From assembly GCF_009909145.1 (NCBI RefSeq), contig NZ_JAAAPJ010000001.1:1364001-1428000 (forward strand): a DNA stretch of 64,000 bases, given 5' to 3'. Below are positions 26,594 to 36,800 of this stretch, one piece after another. The notes beneath the pieces are model-generated. The model was given only the letters and a program-made list of their open reading frames with translations. It had not been told where the DNA came from and did no database searches. Numbering within the stretch: the stretch's first letter is position 1; each line of letters starts with the position of its first letter. The DNA is from Corallococcus silvisoli. GTDB lineage: Bacteria; Myxococcota; Myxococcia; Myxococcales; Myxococcaceae. A program made the position numbers and the translations under genes.

Positions 26594-27688
26594 ATGTCGG
26601 CGACGTCGAACGGTGATGCGACCCAGGCCCTGCTCGCGCTGTGCGCGGACAGGAGCCGCTGGAACGAAGAGCTCCATGCGGAGACGGTGAAGGACCTGGT
26701 GGCGCGGGGCGCGGACGTGAACGCGCGCGACGCGTCCGGGATGACGCCCCTTCATGCCGCCGCGGAGTTCGGGACGGCTCCCGTGGCCCAGGTCCTGCTC
26801 GAACGAGGCGCGGACGTGAACGCCATCGATGGGCTCGGACGCACGCCGCTCGCCGCGGCGCGGCTCAAGCAGGAGGACCGCTGGGTCGTGTATAGCGGGC
26901 GCACCGCCGACTTCGACGCCGTCCTCCAGGCCCTGGAGGCCGCTGGAGGCAAGCCGCGCATCCCCTTTGAGCGAAGCGCCGACCCCTTCGCGCCCTTCCC
27001 CGTGGATGGCGACGCGCTGCTTCAGGCGCTGGAGGCACAGGGAAGAGCGCTCTCGTTCCGCCACACGCCCAGCTCGGCGCAGGAGGTCGCCGGGGGGCTG
27101 CACAGCCTTGGCGAGCCCAGCAAGGCGCTGGCGATGTTGAAGGTGCTGCGGGACACGCTCGGGATGGCGCCGCGAAAGGCGCACCTGAAGGGGGACCTCA
27201 CGCTGGACCGAGCCTTCTTCCACCATGGCGACCTGGAGGTGGATGGACACCTGCGGATCCACGGGCCATTCGCGGTGACGGGCAGCGTCCTCGTGCACGG
27301 CGTGGTGTGGGACCGCGGCAGCGACTCGCTCGTGAACGTCCTGGGCGACGTGAAGTGCCACGCGCTCCATACGAGTGGTGAGCTCTCCATCGGAGGCATC
27401 CTCGAGGCGCGCGACGTGGTGCTCGGCTACTACAACGACCACATGCTGAAAGCGGCGCGCATCCGGGCCGCTGTCGTCATCGAGGATGACCACGCCTTCC
27501 TCTCCACCGTCGAATCTCCCCACCACTTCGACCTCGAGCGCTATCGCGACGGAGCGGGCGTGCACGAAGAGCTGCAGGCGCTCTTCGTCGACGAGGCCTT
27601 CGAGATGGACGACGAGGAAGAGCCCCGGCTCGACAGGCGCAAGCTCTTCGAGCGCATCAGTAAGGGCCTCCCCGTCTTCCGGAAGTGA
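26594..27688 (+). CDS. Ankyrin-repeat plus polymer-forming (bactofilin-like) protein
   Basis: This 364-aa protein starts at an ATG with TGAGGAC upstream. Residues 20-85 are two ankyrin repeats (LVARGADVNARDASGMTPLH, then LLERGADVNAIDGLGRTPL). The C-terminal half is a beta-helix-like stretch of short strands (LKGDLTLDRAFFHHGDLEV, then HTSGELSIGGILEARDVV), as in polymer-forming cytoskeletal proteins. The last 40 residues are acidic and then basic (EMDDEEEPRLDRRKLFERIS). A related protein without ankyrin repeats lies at 46522-47298, with the same tail layout. A scaffold or protein-interaction role is likely; the partner is unknown. Confidence 0.85.
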   Translation: MSATSNGDATQALLALCADRSRWNEELHAETVKDLVARGADVNARDASGMTPLHAAAEFGTAPVAQVLLERGADVNAIDGLGRTPLAAARLKQEDRWVVYSGRTADFDAVLQALEAAGGKPRIPFERSADPFAPFPVDGDALLQALEAQGRALSFRHTPSSAQEVAGGLHSLGEPSKALAMLKVLRDTLGMAPRKAHLKGDLTLDRAFFHHGDLEVDGHLRIHGPFAVTGSVLVHGVVWDRGSDSLVNVLGDVKCHALHTSGELSIGGILEARDVVLGYYNDHMLKAARIRAAVVIEDDHAFLSTVESPHHFDLERYRDGAGVHEELQALFVDEAFEMDDEEEPRLDRRKLFERISKGLPVFRK

Positions 27689-27993
27689 GCCCTCTCGGAG
27701 CGTCCGGATGAATCGGGCGCTCCTGTCCGAGACGTTCGGTGCCCCAGGCCGCGATGGGATGCATGAGGCCGCGGCCGCCGCATGGGCGGATTGGAGCTCT
27801 TGCCGGGGCCCTGGTGGGGCAGGGCGGGGTCGCGCTCGGCTTGGCGCCCTCTTCGCTACCGGGCATCACCTCCGAGCGCCAGCGGCGCGCTCGTCGCGAG
27901 GGACGCGTCCCGTGGTCAGTCGTGGGTTGTCTTTTTTATGTGAATCATTGATGGAGGTTGCGGATGTCTATGTAATCGCGTCTGGCTCGTTTC
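27689..27993. other. Intergenic region
   Basis: About 300 bases with no convincing gene. Near 27926-27960 the sequence becomes AT-rich (TTGTCTTTTTTATGTG), unlike its surroundings, which suits the promoter or leader of the small secreted protein gene that follows. Confidence 0.4.
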
Positions 27994-28236
27994 ATGTCGA
28001 GGATTCCCCTGCTCGCGCCCCTGGCCACCCTGAGCGCCGTCACCTGGAGCATGCCGGCAGAGGCGCGCCCGCCCGGGGGTATCCTCGGCGGCGGGTATTA
28101 CGACCATCAAGGGCCGCCGCAGTGGTCCGAGGTGGCTTGCCCGTTCAGGGTGAACCACATTCCCTGTAATGGCCCATCACCCGCCAAAATCGCCGGCGAC
28201 AGCGCATTGTGTTGCTCCGACAAGAGCTCTGCGTAA
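27994..28236 (+). CDS. Small secreted protein, 80 aa
   Basis: The start is ATG 27994. A signal peptide (SRIPLLAPLATLSAVTWS, cleavage likely near PAEA) precedes a mature part of about 57 residues, GGGYYDHQGPPQW and then four Cys (in EVACP, IPCNG and LCCSD). The even number of Cys in a short exported chain suggests disulfides. No family is recognised. The ribosome site is weak, so the coding call is moderate. An AT-rich stretch lies about 40-65 bases upstream. Confidence 0.5.
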   Translation: MSRIPLLAPLATLSAVTWSMPAEARPPGGILGGGYYDHQGPPQWSEVACPFRVNHIPCNGPSPAKIAGDSALCCSDKSSA

Positions 28237-28322
28237 TCCACCGTTCTCGTGCGGCAGGGGGATGGGCGCGGCATGGAGCCGCGAACATCCCCCCTTTGGC
28301 GGGGTGTTGCTAGCCTGCGCGG

Positions 28323-30569
28323 ATGGCAACGACGGAGACGAAGTCCACCGAGGGTGCGCAGGACCTGCCTCGTCCCTGGAATGACGTCGGCAACTTCCTG
28401 AAGGAGGGCTGGCCCTCGTTCGTGGAGACGCATTCGGACGGCTCGCCGCAGGCGGAGGCCCTGGATGGGGCGGTGACGGAGGCATTCCAGCTCTGGGGCG
28501 CGCCGCTTCCCTCGGACCTGGCCTGGCTCTTCGAGCCTCTCGCCGCGCGCTCGCCGCCAGCGCTCGCGCAGTTCACACCCGGCTCGTACGCGCCCCGGCT
28601 GGCGAAGACGGGGAACCTGGCCGAACAGCGCATCGTGGCCGCCCAGCAATACCGGCCCCTGTGGAAGGAGCTCCTCACCGGCGTCGTCGAAATCGGATCC
28701 ACCTCGGCGGGTGATATCTGGATGTATGGCCGTGAGCCTCAACGCGGCACGGCGCGTGCGCAGATCTACCTCTACAGCCACGAGACGGAGGTGCTCGAGA
28801 CGCCGCAGGCCACCGACCTCGACGCCCTCGTGTTCCGCGCGGCGCTCGTACGGGCCCACCGACGAGGGGAGGTGGACGCGGAGACGTTCGCGGCCGCGGG
28901 CAAGTCGCTCGATGGCTGCGTCGGAGACCTCTTCTTCGCGGACGTGTTCCCGGAGGTGGCGTCGTACAGGGCCAAGGTGGCGCCGGCCTACAACAACGAC
29001 CTGCGCGGAGGCTGGCTCGCGACGCTGCTCACGGAGGTGGATGCCTCCGACAGGGAGCTGCGCGGCGCCTTCAACCTGGAGATGAACAAGCCGCTCACCG
29101 AGGAGCTGCTGGCCTCGAGCGTGGAGCGCTTCAAGCACTTCCCCCCGGCCGCGTTCTACTTCTGCCTGGCCAGCTTCTTCTCCGGCGACGACGCGCGGCT
29201 CACCCAGGCCCTGGAGTTGAGCCGGCTGAGCGAGGCGCCGCTCATCAAGGACCTCGTCACGTTGATGGAGGAGCTGCGCGCGGGGCGCAAGCAATTGGGC
29301 ATCATCCCGGACGTGCATGCCCTGCGTGCGCGGGTGATGGCGCTGGAGCTGTGGGACCCGGAGGCAGGGGCGCGGGCCTTCGAGAAGGCCGTCGCCGCGG
29401 CCCAGGAGCCGGTCGCGCGCGCCGCCAAGGAGGGCACGCTGGACGCGTTCGCCTGGGCGTCGGCGAAGGACGCCGCGGTCCTCGCCGCCGTGGAGAGGGC
29501 CTACGCGGAGGATGCCTCGATGGCGCCCTCGCTCTCCCTCCTTTCGACGTGGACGAACGAGGAGGGGTATCGCGACGAGGCGGTCATCGCCCGGCTCATC
29601 GCGGAGGGGGACCGCCGGCTGGTCCCGCTGCTGGCGGCTCGTGCCCGGAACGAGGAGGACCGCTCGAGCATCATCGCGTTGGATGTGCTCGCGGAGTGGG
29701 CCGAGCCTCGCAGCGTGGAGTGGGTGAGGGACGCGGCGAAGGTCGTCGACCGCTTCCATCTCAAGCGCCACGCATTCATCCGTCTGGTGCAAGGCGTGGG
29801 GGACCCGGCGAACGCGAAGGCCTTGCTGTCCATCGTGCAGGGGCATCCTCCCCAGAAGGGAGACTCCGCGCGCAACAAGATGCTCGCCGCGCTGACGGTC
29901 GCGCTCGGTGAGCTGGGCGACCCCGCGGCGGGCGACGTGCTTTTGCCATACCTGGACACCCAGGTGACGGACGTGGGGTCGGAGGCGCCCATCCCCTTGC
30001 ACGACGCGGTCCTCTTCGCGTTGGGTGCGTTGGGTGAGACGCGGGCCCTCGCGCCATTGGTGGCGAAGGTGGAGGCGAACCAGTGGGCGCCCTCGGACTC
30101 CCCCGCGCTTTGCTTCGCGCTTGGCCGGCTGGCGGAGGGCGCGGACGCGGAGACCCGGGAGAAGGTGGTGTCGATGCTGGATGCGAACCGCATCACCCGG
30201 TTCACGTACACCGGGGTGGACGAACAGACCCGGCAGCGGACGCGGGCCTCCCTGTTCAGCGAAGTGGGCGGACAGACGCGGACGACGGCCGCTCAGTTGA
30301 TGCTGGAGGACGCGCTGACAGGGCTCACCGAGGGGGCCGTGCGAGAGGAGTCGCTGGCCAACATGCGGGAGCTCGTCACGGGAGTCCTGGAGGGCTGGGC
30401 GTCGAGGCAGGACGCGCAGTGGCGCGGTTACGAAGGGTACGCCCTGCTGGCCTGGACGCTGCTGGCGCTGCGGCGTCACCCCGAGCTGGGGCGTGAGCGG
30501 GCGAACCCGTTCGTCGGCTTCTCCGTGCCGCTCGTGCGTCACCTGGCGAAGCAGGTCGCGCGCGGGTAG
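28323..30569 (+). CDS. HEAT-repeat protein with SUKH/SMI1-like N terminus
   Basis: This is a soluble 748-aa protein. The first 180 residues have a pattern like the SUKH/SMI1-KNR4 fold (LPSDLAWLFEPLAA, then GSTSAGDIWMYG). From about 300 to the end it is almost all helical, with repeat pairs such as DRRLVPLLAARARNEEDRS and ALGELGDPAAGDVLLPYLD, as in HEAT repeats that act as scaffolds. No catalytic motif is seen. The N-terminal call is tentative. SUKH proteins include immunity proteins, but there is no toxin gene next to this one. A very long antisense frame across it is judged spurious. Confidence 0.85.
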   Translation: MATTETKSTEGAQDLPRPWNDVGNFLKEGWPSFVETHSDGSPQAEALDGAVTEAFQLWGAPLPSDLAWLFEPLAARSPPALAQFTPGSYAPRLAKTGNLAEQRIVAAQQYRPLWKELLTGVVEIGSTSAGDIWMYGREPQRGTARAQIYLYSHETEVLETPQATDLDALVFRAALVRAHRRGEVDAETFAAAGKSLDGCVGDLFFADVFPEVASYRAKVAPAYNNDLRGGWLATLLTEVDASDRELRGAFNLEMNKPLTEELLASSVERFKHFPPAAFYFCLASFFSGDDARLTQALELSRLSEAPLIKDLVTLMEELRAGRKQLGIIPDVHALRARVMALELWDPEAGARAFEKAVAAAQEPVARAAKEGTLDAFAWASAKDAAVLAAVERAYAEDASMAPSLSLLSTWTNEEGYRDEAVIARLIAEGDRRLVPLLAARARNEEDRSSIIALDVLAEWAEPRSVEWVRDAAKVVDRFHLKRHAFIRLVQGVGDPANAKALLSIVQGHPPQKGDSARNKMLAALTVALGELGDPAAGDVLLPYLDTQVTDVGSEAPIPLHDAVLFALGALGETRALAPLVAKVEANQWAPSDSPALCFALGRLAEGADAETREKVVSMLDANRITRFTYTGVDEQTRQRTRASLFSEVGGQTRTTAAQLMLEDALTGLTEGAVREESLANMRELVTGVLEGWASRQDAQWRGYEGYALLAWTLLALRRHPELGRERANPFVGFSVPLVRHLAKQVARG

Positions 30570-30722
30570 CCGTCTCTCCTGCGTGCCCACGTTCTCCGTG
30601 CGCACGCAGGGGTTGAGCCCGTGCCCGGGCTAGGACTTTCCGTGCGAGGACCCCTGCTGATAGGTAGGCGTGCTTGAGATCCGCGGGATGTTGTTCCTGG
30701 AGTTCAAGTTGGGGGCGTACAC

Positions 30723-31379
30723 GTGAGAATCAAGGGGTTGATGGGGCTGGCGGTTCGACTCGACGTCGCCTACAGCGCTCAGAAGAAGTGGTCCCGGGGC
30801 CAGTTGGAGGGGTGGGCCGGTACGGCCGAGGCGTTTATCGAAGAGCTGCGGCAGCGTCCTCTGTTCGATCTGAGCGCGGGCCTCCCTCCCAGCGAAATCC
30901 GTGGTGCCGTGCCAGAGGCTGACTTTCCTGCGCAGCGCGCGCTGATGGTGTCGCTCCTCGACCTGACCGTGCAACTGGGGGGACGTGGGGAGCTGGCGGA
31001 GTTCGCCTTGGATGGGGAGGTGCGGTGTTTTCTCTGGGAAGGGAAGACGCGCGCGCGCCCGGTTCGTCCAGAGGACGCGCGGGTGAAGACCGACTTCCTC
31101 TTGTTGCAGAGGAACTGCCGGGAGGAGGTCCTGAAGTACGTGCCTCCCCGCCTCGATACGCTGCGCTGTTCGTGTGGTACGGCCGCCGCTCCGGCTGACG
31201 TGGCTTGTGCCCACTGCGCGCGAGACTTCACCGCGCCCATCGGCGTCGAAGAGAGGCCCGAGGACGACAAGCGCTTGCGGACTCTGCGCGCCCGCTTGAT
31301 GGAGCTGAGATTCCGCTGCCGGAACACGACGTCTTCCTGGCGAACGTGTTCCGGCCGCGCAACGCGTTCGAGGCGCTGA
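30723..31379 (+). CDS. 5' part of a frameshifted zinc-ribbon gene
   Basis: The start is GTG 30723 (218 aa). Residues 1-190 look natural: helical segments, a basic linker, and a zinc ribbon with Cys pairs (RCSCG near 150, ACAHCARDF near 165). After about residue 195 the translation turns into arginine-rich, unlikely protein. The sensible reading continues in another frame (see 31205-32731), so a single-base deletion near 31300-31320 is likely, or else a -1 ribosomal shift or a sequencing error. Together the two pieces would encode about 670 aa. The family is not recognised. Confidence 0.7.
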   Translation: MRIKGLMGLAVRLDVAYSAQKKWSRGQLEGWAGTAEAFIEELRQRPLFDLSAGLPPSEIRGAVPEADFPAQRALMVSLLDLTVQLGGRGELAEFALDGEVRCFLWEGKTRARPVRPEDARVKTDFLLLQRNCREEVLKYVPPRLDTLRCSCGTAAAPADVACAHCARDFTAPIGVEERPEDDKRLRTLRARLMELRFRCRNTTSSWRTCSGRATRSRR

Positions 31380-32731
31380 CTTTCGACGAGCTGCTGCCCA
31401 AGGCGGGGCTCACGCTCATGAAGGGCGGTGCGCTGTCGCGCATCATCTCGCTGATGTTGGAACTCGAGACGTGGCCGAAGCGCTACCCGCTCCCGGGACT
31501 GGAGGCGGAGGCGGACTTCGCCACGTGGTGCTCGTTCATGCTGAAGGAGCCTCGGCCTTCGGCGCGCAGGAGTCTGGAGCGACTGGCCAAGGAGCAGGGG
31601 CCCCGGTTTCAGAAGCTGGCCTCCGTGATTCGCCTGAAGCACGGGTGGTTGGCGGCGGCGGAGGTCACCGGAAGCTCACTGCCAGAGACAGAGCATCCCG
31701 AGTTCATCGGCGGCGTCCTGACCTTCATCCAGCGCTTCGGGGAGGCGCGTGGGGGGCTGGCCCCGAAGTTCCTGGAGGCGCTCCAGGCAATCGCTCCGGA
31801 CCTGCTCAGCGCGAAGGAGCGAAAGCTCCGCGAGCAGGAGGTCGACAAGAGGGCCTTGAGTTCCGGAGAGGGTTTTGGCGAGTACTTGAAGCGGCGGGCG
31901 GCGGCGGCGAAGTCCCCCGTCCACGGGCTCGTGGCGGTGCTCAAGGAGGCGGGTGACCCGGACGCGGAGGCCTTCTCCACGCCGGACGTGCTCAACGAGC
32001 TCTCCCGCGCGGCCGTCGAATGGCTGGTGGACGGACACCGGCCCGAACTGGAGGACGTGGATGGGGACTGGCTCGCAGGGCAGTTCAAGGCCGTCCAGCG
32101 CGCGAAGGCGTTTCCGAAGGTCATCCTCAAGCGCGCGGAGGAGGCGCGGCTCCACCCCGCGCCTTTCGGGCTGACGGGTGCGCGAAGCTGGGATGTCCAG
32201 CCGGCGCGGCCCTCCTCCGCGGACGTGAAGGCCCTCGCTGCTTGCCCTGAGTGCAACCGGCGGGTGAAGCCGAGCCAGGTGTTTCACGTCCCCGCGCTCG
32301 ACAAGGGAACGCAAGGACGCACCCTCCGCTTCTACGAGTGCGAGCGGTGTGACCGGGCCATGCTGTTCGCTCGCGCCGCGCCGCCGGCCCGCCCCACGAA
32401 GTCACCCGCGAACGTCTTCATCGAATACGAGGACCCTCAAGCGAGCGGAAAGCCGTATCCCCGTGGCTTCGTGCCGTGGCGCTTCGAGCGCTTCGTCACC
32501 CGTCAACATCAGGGCCCGCGACTCGCGCTTCAGTTCGGGGGACTGCCGGTCTCCCAGGAGGGGCATGAGCCGGCCATGGCGCTGCGCTGCAAGCATCCCT
32601 CCGTGACCGTTCGCATCCATACGCGCCATCTGGACCTCCAGCCCGCGTACGGCGGATCATTCATGCTGGGCGGGGTGTGCATGACGCCGGGATGCAAGAA
32701 GCCCGACGTCAGGACCGAGAACGACGACTGA
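31205..32731 (+). CDS. 3' part of the frameshifted zinc-ribbon gene
   Basis: The frame is open from 31205, but its first 35 codons read as unlikely protein. From about 31310 it is protein-like: IPLPEHDVFLANVFRP, then a helical domain up to about 31990 and a second pair of zinc-ribbon Cys (ACPECNRR near 345 and YECERCDRAM near 375). It ends MTPGCKKPDVRTENDD. The best explanation is the continuation of the 30723 gene after a frameshift. If it is a separate gene its start is unclear, because no ribosome site precedes a sensible ATG or GTG. A perfect 20-base palindrome lies just downstream. Confidence 0.75.
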   Translation: MCPLRARLHRAHRRRREARGRQALADSARPLDGAEIPLPEHDVFLANVFRPRNAFEALTFDELLPKAGLTLMKGGALSRIISLMLELETWPKRYPLPGLEAEADFATWCSFMLKEPRPSARRSLERLAKEQGPRFQKLASVIRLKHGWLAAAEVTGSSLPETEHPEFIGGVLTFIQRFGEARGGLAPKFLEALQAIAPDLLSAKERKLREQEVDKRALSSGEGFGEYLKRRAAAAKSPVHGLVAVLKEAGDPDAEAFSTPDVLNELSRAAVEWLVDGHRPELEDVDGDWLAGQFKAVQRAKAFPKVILKRAEEARLHPAPFGLTGARSWDVQPARPSSADVKALAACPECNRRVKPSQVFHVPALDKGTQGRTLRFYECERCDRAMLFARAAPPARPTKSPANVFIEYEDPQASGKPYPRGFVPWRFERFVTRQHQGPRLALQFGGLPVSQEGHEPAMALRCKHPSVTVRIHTRHLDLQPAYGGSFMLGGVCMTPGCKKPDVRTENDD

Positions 32732-32746
32732 CACCACGGGCCGCGA

Positions 32747-32766
32747 CCCGGGCTCATGAGCCCGGG
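32747..32766. terminator. Perfect palindrome between convergent genes
   Basis: CCCGGGCTCATGAGCCCGGG is a perfect 20-base palindrome in the 51-base gap between the rightward zinc-ribbon gene and the leftward GST gene. It can form a hairpin for both strands and is best read as a bidirectional terminator. No T tract is present. Confidence 0.6.
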
Positions 32767-32782
32767 CCGCACGCGCATCACG

Positions 32783-33412
32783 TCACACCTGCGGCATGGG
32801 CGGCGCGGTGCGCTTCCACGCATCGAGCTCCTGCACGCGCCCGAGCCAGGCGCGGATGTTCGCGTAGTCCCCGAGCGGCAGGCGGGCCGGACCGGCGAGG
32901 GCGAACGACGCGGCCAGGGAGAAGTCCGCGAGCGTCAGCCGCTCCTGCGCGACCCACGCCTTGCCCGCGAGGTGCGTGTCCAGGACCTGCGCGTGCTGCG
33001 CGAAGAGCGCCTCGCCCCGCGCGACCTCGGAGGGATCCGCCGGCCCACGGCCCGTCCGCACCTTCACGAAGTTCTCGAACACCAGGATGGTGTTGGCCTG
33101 GGCCATGTGCGCCGAGCACCAGAAGAGCCAGCGGCTCACATCGGCGCGGCCGCGGGCGTCCGTCGGCAGCAGGGTCTGCCCCGGCGTCTTCTCGGCCAGG
33201 TATTGGATGATGGCGCGCGACTCCCAGAGCAGGAAGCCGTCGTCATCGAGGACCGGGACGCGCCCGTTGGGGTTGCGGCTCAAGTGGGACGCACCGCGCT
33301 GCTCGCCCTGGGGCAGGTCGACCAGGATGCGCTCGAGGGGAATGTCCAGGTGGGTCGCCACGAGCAGCACGCGGCGCGAGTTTCCAGACAGGGGGTGGAA
33401 GTAGAGCTTCAT
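32783..33412 (-). CDS. Glutathione S-transferase family protein
   Basis: This 209-aa protein starts at an ATG with AGGAG seven bases upstream. It begins MKLYFHPLSGNSRRVLL, a thioredoxin-fold N domain with a Ser near position 9 where GSTs bind the glutathione thiol. The GST motif NPNGRVPVLDD is near 50 and the SRAIIQYLAEK region near 65. A helical C domain follows with LTLADFSLAASFAL near 150. It probably conjugates or reduces small electrophiles; the substrate is unknown. It converges with the zinc-ribbon gene and is divergent from the protease gene. Confidence 0.93.
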   Translation of the reverse strand: MKLYFHPLSGNSRRVLLVATHLDIPLERILVDLPQGEQRGASHLSRNPNGRVPVLDDDGFLLWESRAIIQYLAEKTPGQTLLPTDARGRADVSRWLFWCSAHMAQANTILVFENFVKVRTGRGPADPSEVARGEALFAQHAQVLDTHLAGKAWVAQERLTLADFSLAASFALAGPARLPLGDYANIRAWLGRVQELDAWKRTAPPMPQV

Positions 33413-33839
33413 GACAGGGCTCCTGGGCGACACGGGTTGATGGGCCGTAGCTACCCATCTGGAGTGACAAGGGCATGTCAGGAATCCTCCGAAGCACCCA
33501 CCTTCGAAACCCTGGAGGAACTCCGGCAGGCGCTGCGGGAGTCAGCCCGCCAGTGCGACGTCGAGGCGCGTCACCCGTTCTCCAAGGACCCAACGTGAAG
33601 CCGCCGCAACTCCGTGTGGCTCCCGTGGCCCTTTCGTGACCATCAGGCCTCCCCCCCGTTTCATTGGGGAAGCGACCTTGTATACTGGCGGACAATTACG
33701 CTGACCATGGAACGTACGGGGGGATAGGTCTGAGGCTGTACGGGCCCTCCGCCATGCGCGTGATCCTTCCGGCGGCGGCACGCCACCACGGGTGCTGACG
33801 GCGGGAGTTCCCCTGAACGCTGTGTGTGGAGTCAATTCC
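33413..33839. other. Divergent intergenic region of GST and M4 protease genes
   Basis: About 427 bases. It carries a possible rightward promoter near 33681 (TATACT) with a weak -35-like TTTCAT 16 bases before it. A short rightward frame ending at 33598 contains TFETLEELRQALRESARQC, which looks helical, but it has no good start and no known relatives that I can name. Otherwise I see nothing. Confidence 0.4.
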
Positions 33840-36800
33840 ATGTCCAAGCCGTGGCCCCGGTGGCCTCTGCTCCTAGCCGGTCTTTTCTCGGCGAGCTCAT
33901 CCCTCGCGGCTGAGAAACTCACCCCCGTTTCCGCGCCCACGCTGGCCCAGCTCCAGGTTCGGGAGTCAGCCCGTGTGGCGGAGTCCCTGGCGAACCTCAA
34001 GGCGCAGAGCCTCAAGCTCGGGTTGAGCTCGCGGGACGACTTCCAGCTGTCCAGCTCCAGCACGGACGCGTTTGGCCAGACGCACGCGCGCTTTGCGCAG
34101 ACATACCAGGGCGTCCCCGTATGGGGCGCCATGGCCATCACGCACCAGGGACTGTCCGCGGGGGACATCCGCATCACCGCCGACGGCCTGCGCAAGGGCA
34201 TCCGCCTGAGCGTGACGCCTTCGCTGGACGCGAAGGCCGCGGTGACGAAGGCCACCCAGGAACTGGCGCCCAAGGGTGAGTTCGGCGTCACGCCGAGCAG
34301 CAAGCTCGTCGTCTATCCCCAGACGCGGCTCGTGAACCGCTACCCCGGCAAGCCGGTCGCGGAGCAGAACGCGGCGGACTTCGACACGGAGGTCACCGGC
34401 TACCGGCTCGCGTACCATGTGCACACCGAGCTGGAGAACGCGAAGGACGGCGTCAAGCACACGGACTTCATCATCGACGCGAACTCGGGCGACGTGCTGA
34501 AGAAGTGGAACTCGCTCCAGACGGCCGCCGCCAAGGGCCTCGGCCACTCGCAGTACAGCGGTGACGTCTCGTTGGACGTCTTCCAGAATGACCAGGGCCT
34601 CTTCGAGCTGCGCGACGTCACGCGCGCCGGTGGCGAGGGCATTCGCACCTACGACGTGAACCACGCCGCGGTTCAGAACGGCGTCGTCCCCACGCTGACC
34701 CTCTACACGGACGTCGATAACGTCTGGGGCGACGGGCAGAACTACATCGTCGGCGCCAACAACACCCTGAGCACCAACGGGCAGACGGCCGCCGTCAACG
34801 CGCACTTCGGCCTGCTGGCGACGTGGGACTTCTACAAGAAGATCTTCGGCCGCAACGGCGTGGACGGCCTCGGCTCGCCCACCTACAACCGGGTGCACGC
34901 CAGCAACCTCTACGACAACGCCTTCTGGAGCGACGGCTGCTTCTGCATGAGCTACGGCGACGGCTCGTATCCGGCCGCGGGCGGCTTCCGGTCCATGGGC
35001 GTGCTCGACGTGACGGGTCACGAGATGACCCACGGCGTCACCTCGCACACGGCCGGCCTCATCTACGAAGGCGAGTCCGGCGGCCTCAATGAGGCCAACT
35101 CGGACATCTTCGGCACCCTGACGGAGTTCTGGGTGGCCAACGGCCGCGGCAGCACCATTGGTGACACCGGCGGCAACTGGCTCATGGCCGAGCAGCTCAG
35201 CGACTTCCCGCTGCGCGTCATGTTCCGCCCGTCGCTGGACGGCGCGAGCGCGGACGCCTGGTTCCCCAGCATCGGCAACGTCGACGTGCACTACAGCAGC
35301 GGCCCGATGAACCGCGCCTTCTACTTCCTGTCCCAGGGCGCGCAGCCGCTGTCCGTCGGCACCGACTACTCCAGCACCTACCTGCCCGCGGGCATGAGGG
35401 GCATCGGCAACGACAAGGCGGCGGCCATCTGGTACCGCGCGCTCACCACCTACCTGTTCCCGTCGTCCAACTACATGTCGGCCCGCACCAGCGGCCTCCA
35501 GGCCGCCGCGGACCTCTTCGGCTCCCAGTCCAACGAGTACCGCGCGGTGCAGAACGCCTTCGCGGCCATCAACGTGGGCTACACCGCCGGGACATACGAC
35601 GACCGCACGGCCCCCACCGTCAGCGCGAGCACCTCTGGCAGCGCGCCTGACATCCAGCTGCAGGCGCAGGCCGACGACAACGTCGGCGTGACCCGCGTGG
35701 AGTTCTACGTCGACGGCGGCCTGGCGGGGAACGTCCTCGCCCAGCCGTACCGGTTCTCGCTGGACGCGACCTCGCTGTCCAACGGCGCGCACACGCTGGT
35801 GGCGGTCGCGTTCGACGCGGCCGGCAACTCCGGCGCGTCCGCTCCGGTGAGCTTCACCGTCGCGAACAGCTTCGATCAGCTCCTGATCAACCCGGGCTTC
35901 GAACAGAACACCCTGGGCTGGACGGACGACCCGTCGAACATCAACTTCCCGGTCTCCTCCGGCCCGCGCACCGGCCAGGGCTTCGCGTGGCTCAACGGCT
36001 ACGGCACGACGCACGTCGACCGGCTGTGGCAGGACGTCACCATTCCCGCCGACGTCACCAAGGCCGCGCTGACCTTCTTCCTCAACATCACCACCGCCGA
36101 GACGACGACCACCGCCGTGCGTGACACGCTGACGCTGCAGGTGCGCAGCACCTCCGGCACGGTGCTGGGGACGTTGTCGACGTGGTCCAACCTGGACGCG
36201 ACGCTGGGCTATGCGCAGCAGAGCCTGGACCTGACGGCCTACGCGGGCCAGACGGTGCGCATCTTCGCGGAGGGCAGTGAGAACGCCTCGCTCGCCACCA
36301 ACTTCCAGTTGGATGACTTCTCGCTGCGCGTCACCCGCGCGGCGGACGTCGAGGCGCCCCGCGTGGCGGCCAACGTGGTCATCTCCGGCACGCGCGCGGG
36401 CTACTTCGCGGAGGTGTCCGACAACGGCTTCGTCAACGCGGTGGAGTTCCTCGTCGACGGCGTGTCCCTGGGCAACTCGGTCAAGTCGTTCACCCGGGTC
36501 GTCAACCTCTCCACGCTGACTGCCGGGGCGCACACGCTCGTCGCCCGCGCCACGGATGCGGGCGGCAACGTGGGTGACTCTCCCGCGGTGACGTTCTACG
36601 TGGACAGCACCGCCGCCCAGCGCGTGCTCAATCCCAGCTTCGAGACCTCCGGGAGCTGGACGAGCGCGACGACGGTGTCGGGCTCGACGGGCATCTACAG
36701 CAGCGCGTCCTTCGCGCACACGGGCAGCCGCTTCTACATCTTCTGGACCTCGGGGCCGGTGCGGCACTCCGTCCGTCAGTCCGTGGCCATCCCGGCGACC

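Noticed and set aside
28107..30605. 832-codon open frame on the - strand
   Set aside because: It is antisense to the HEAT-repeat protein and rich in Arg, Gly and Leu without any motif.
33440..33598. Short rightward frame with a helical-looking sequence
   Set aside because: It has no clear start or ribosome site, no known relatives, and lies in the GST-protease promoter region.
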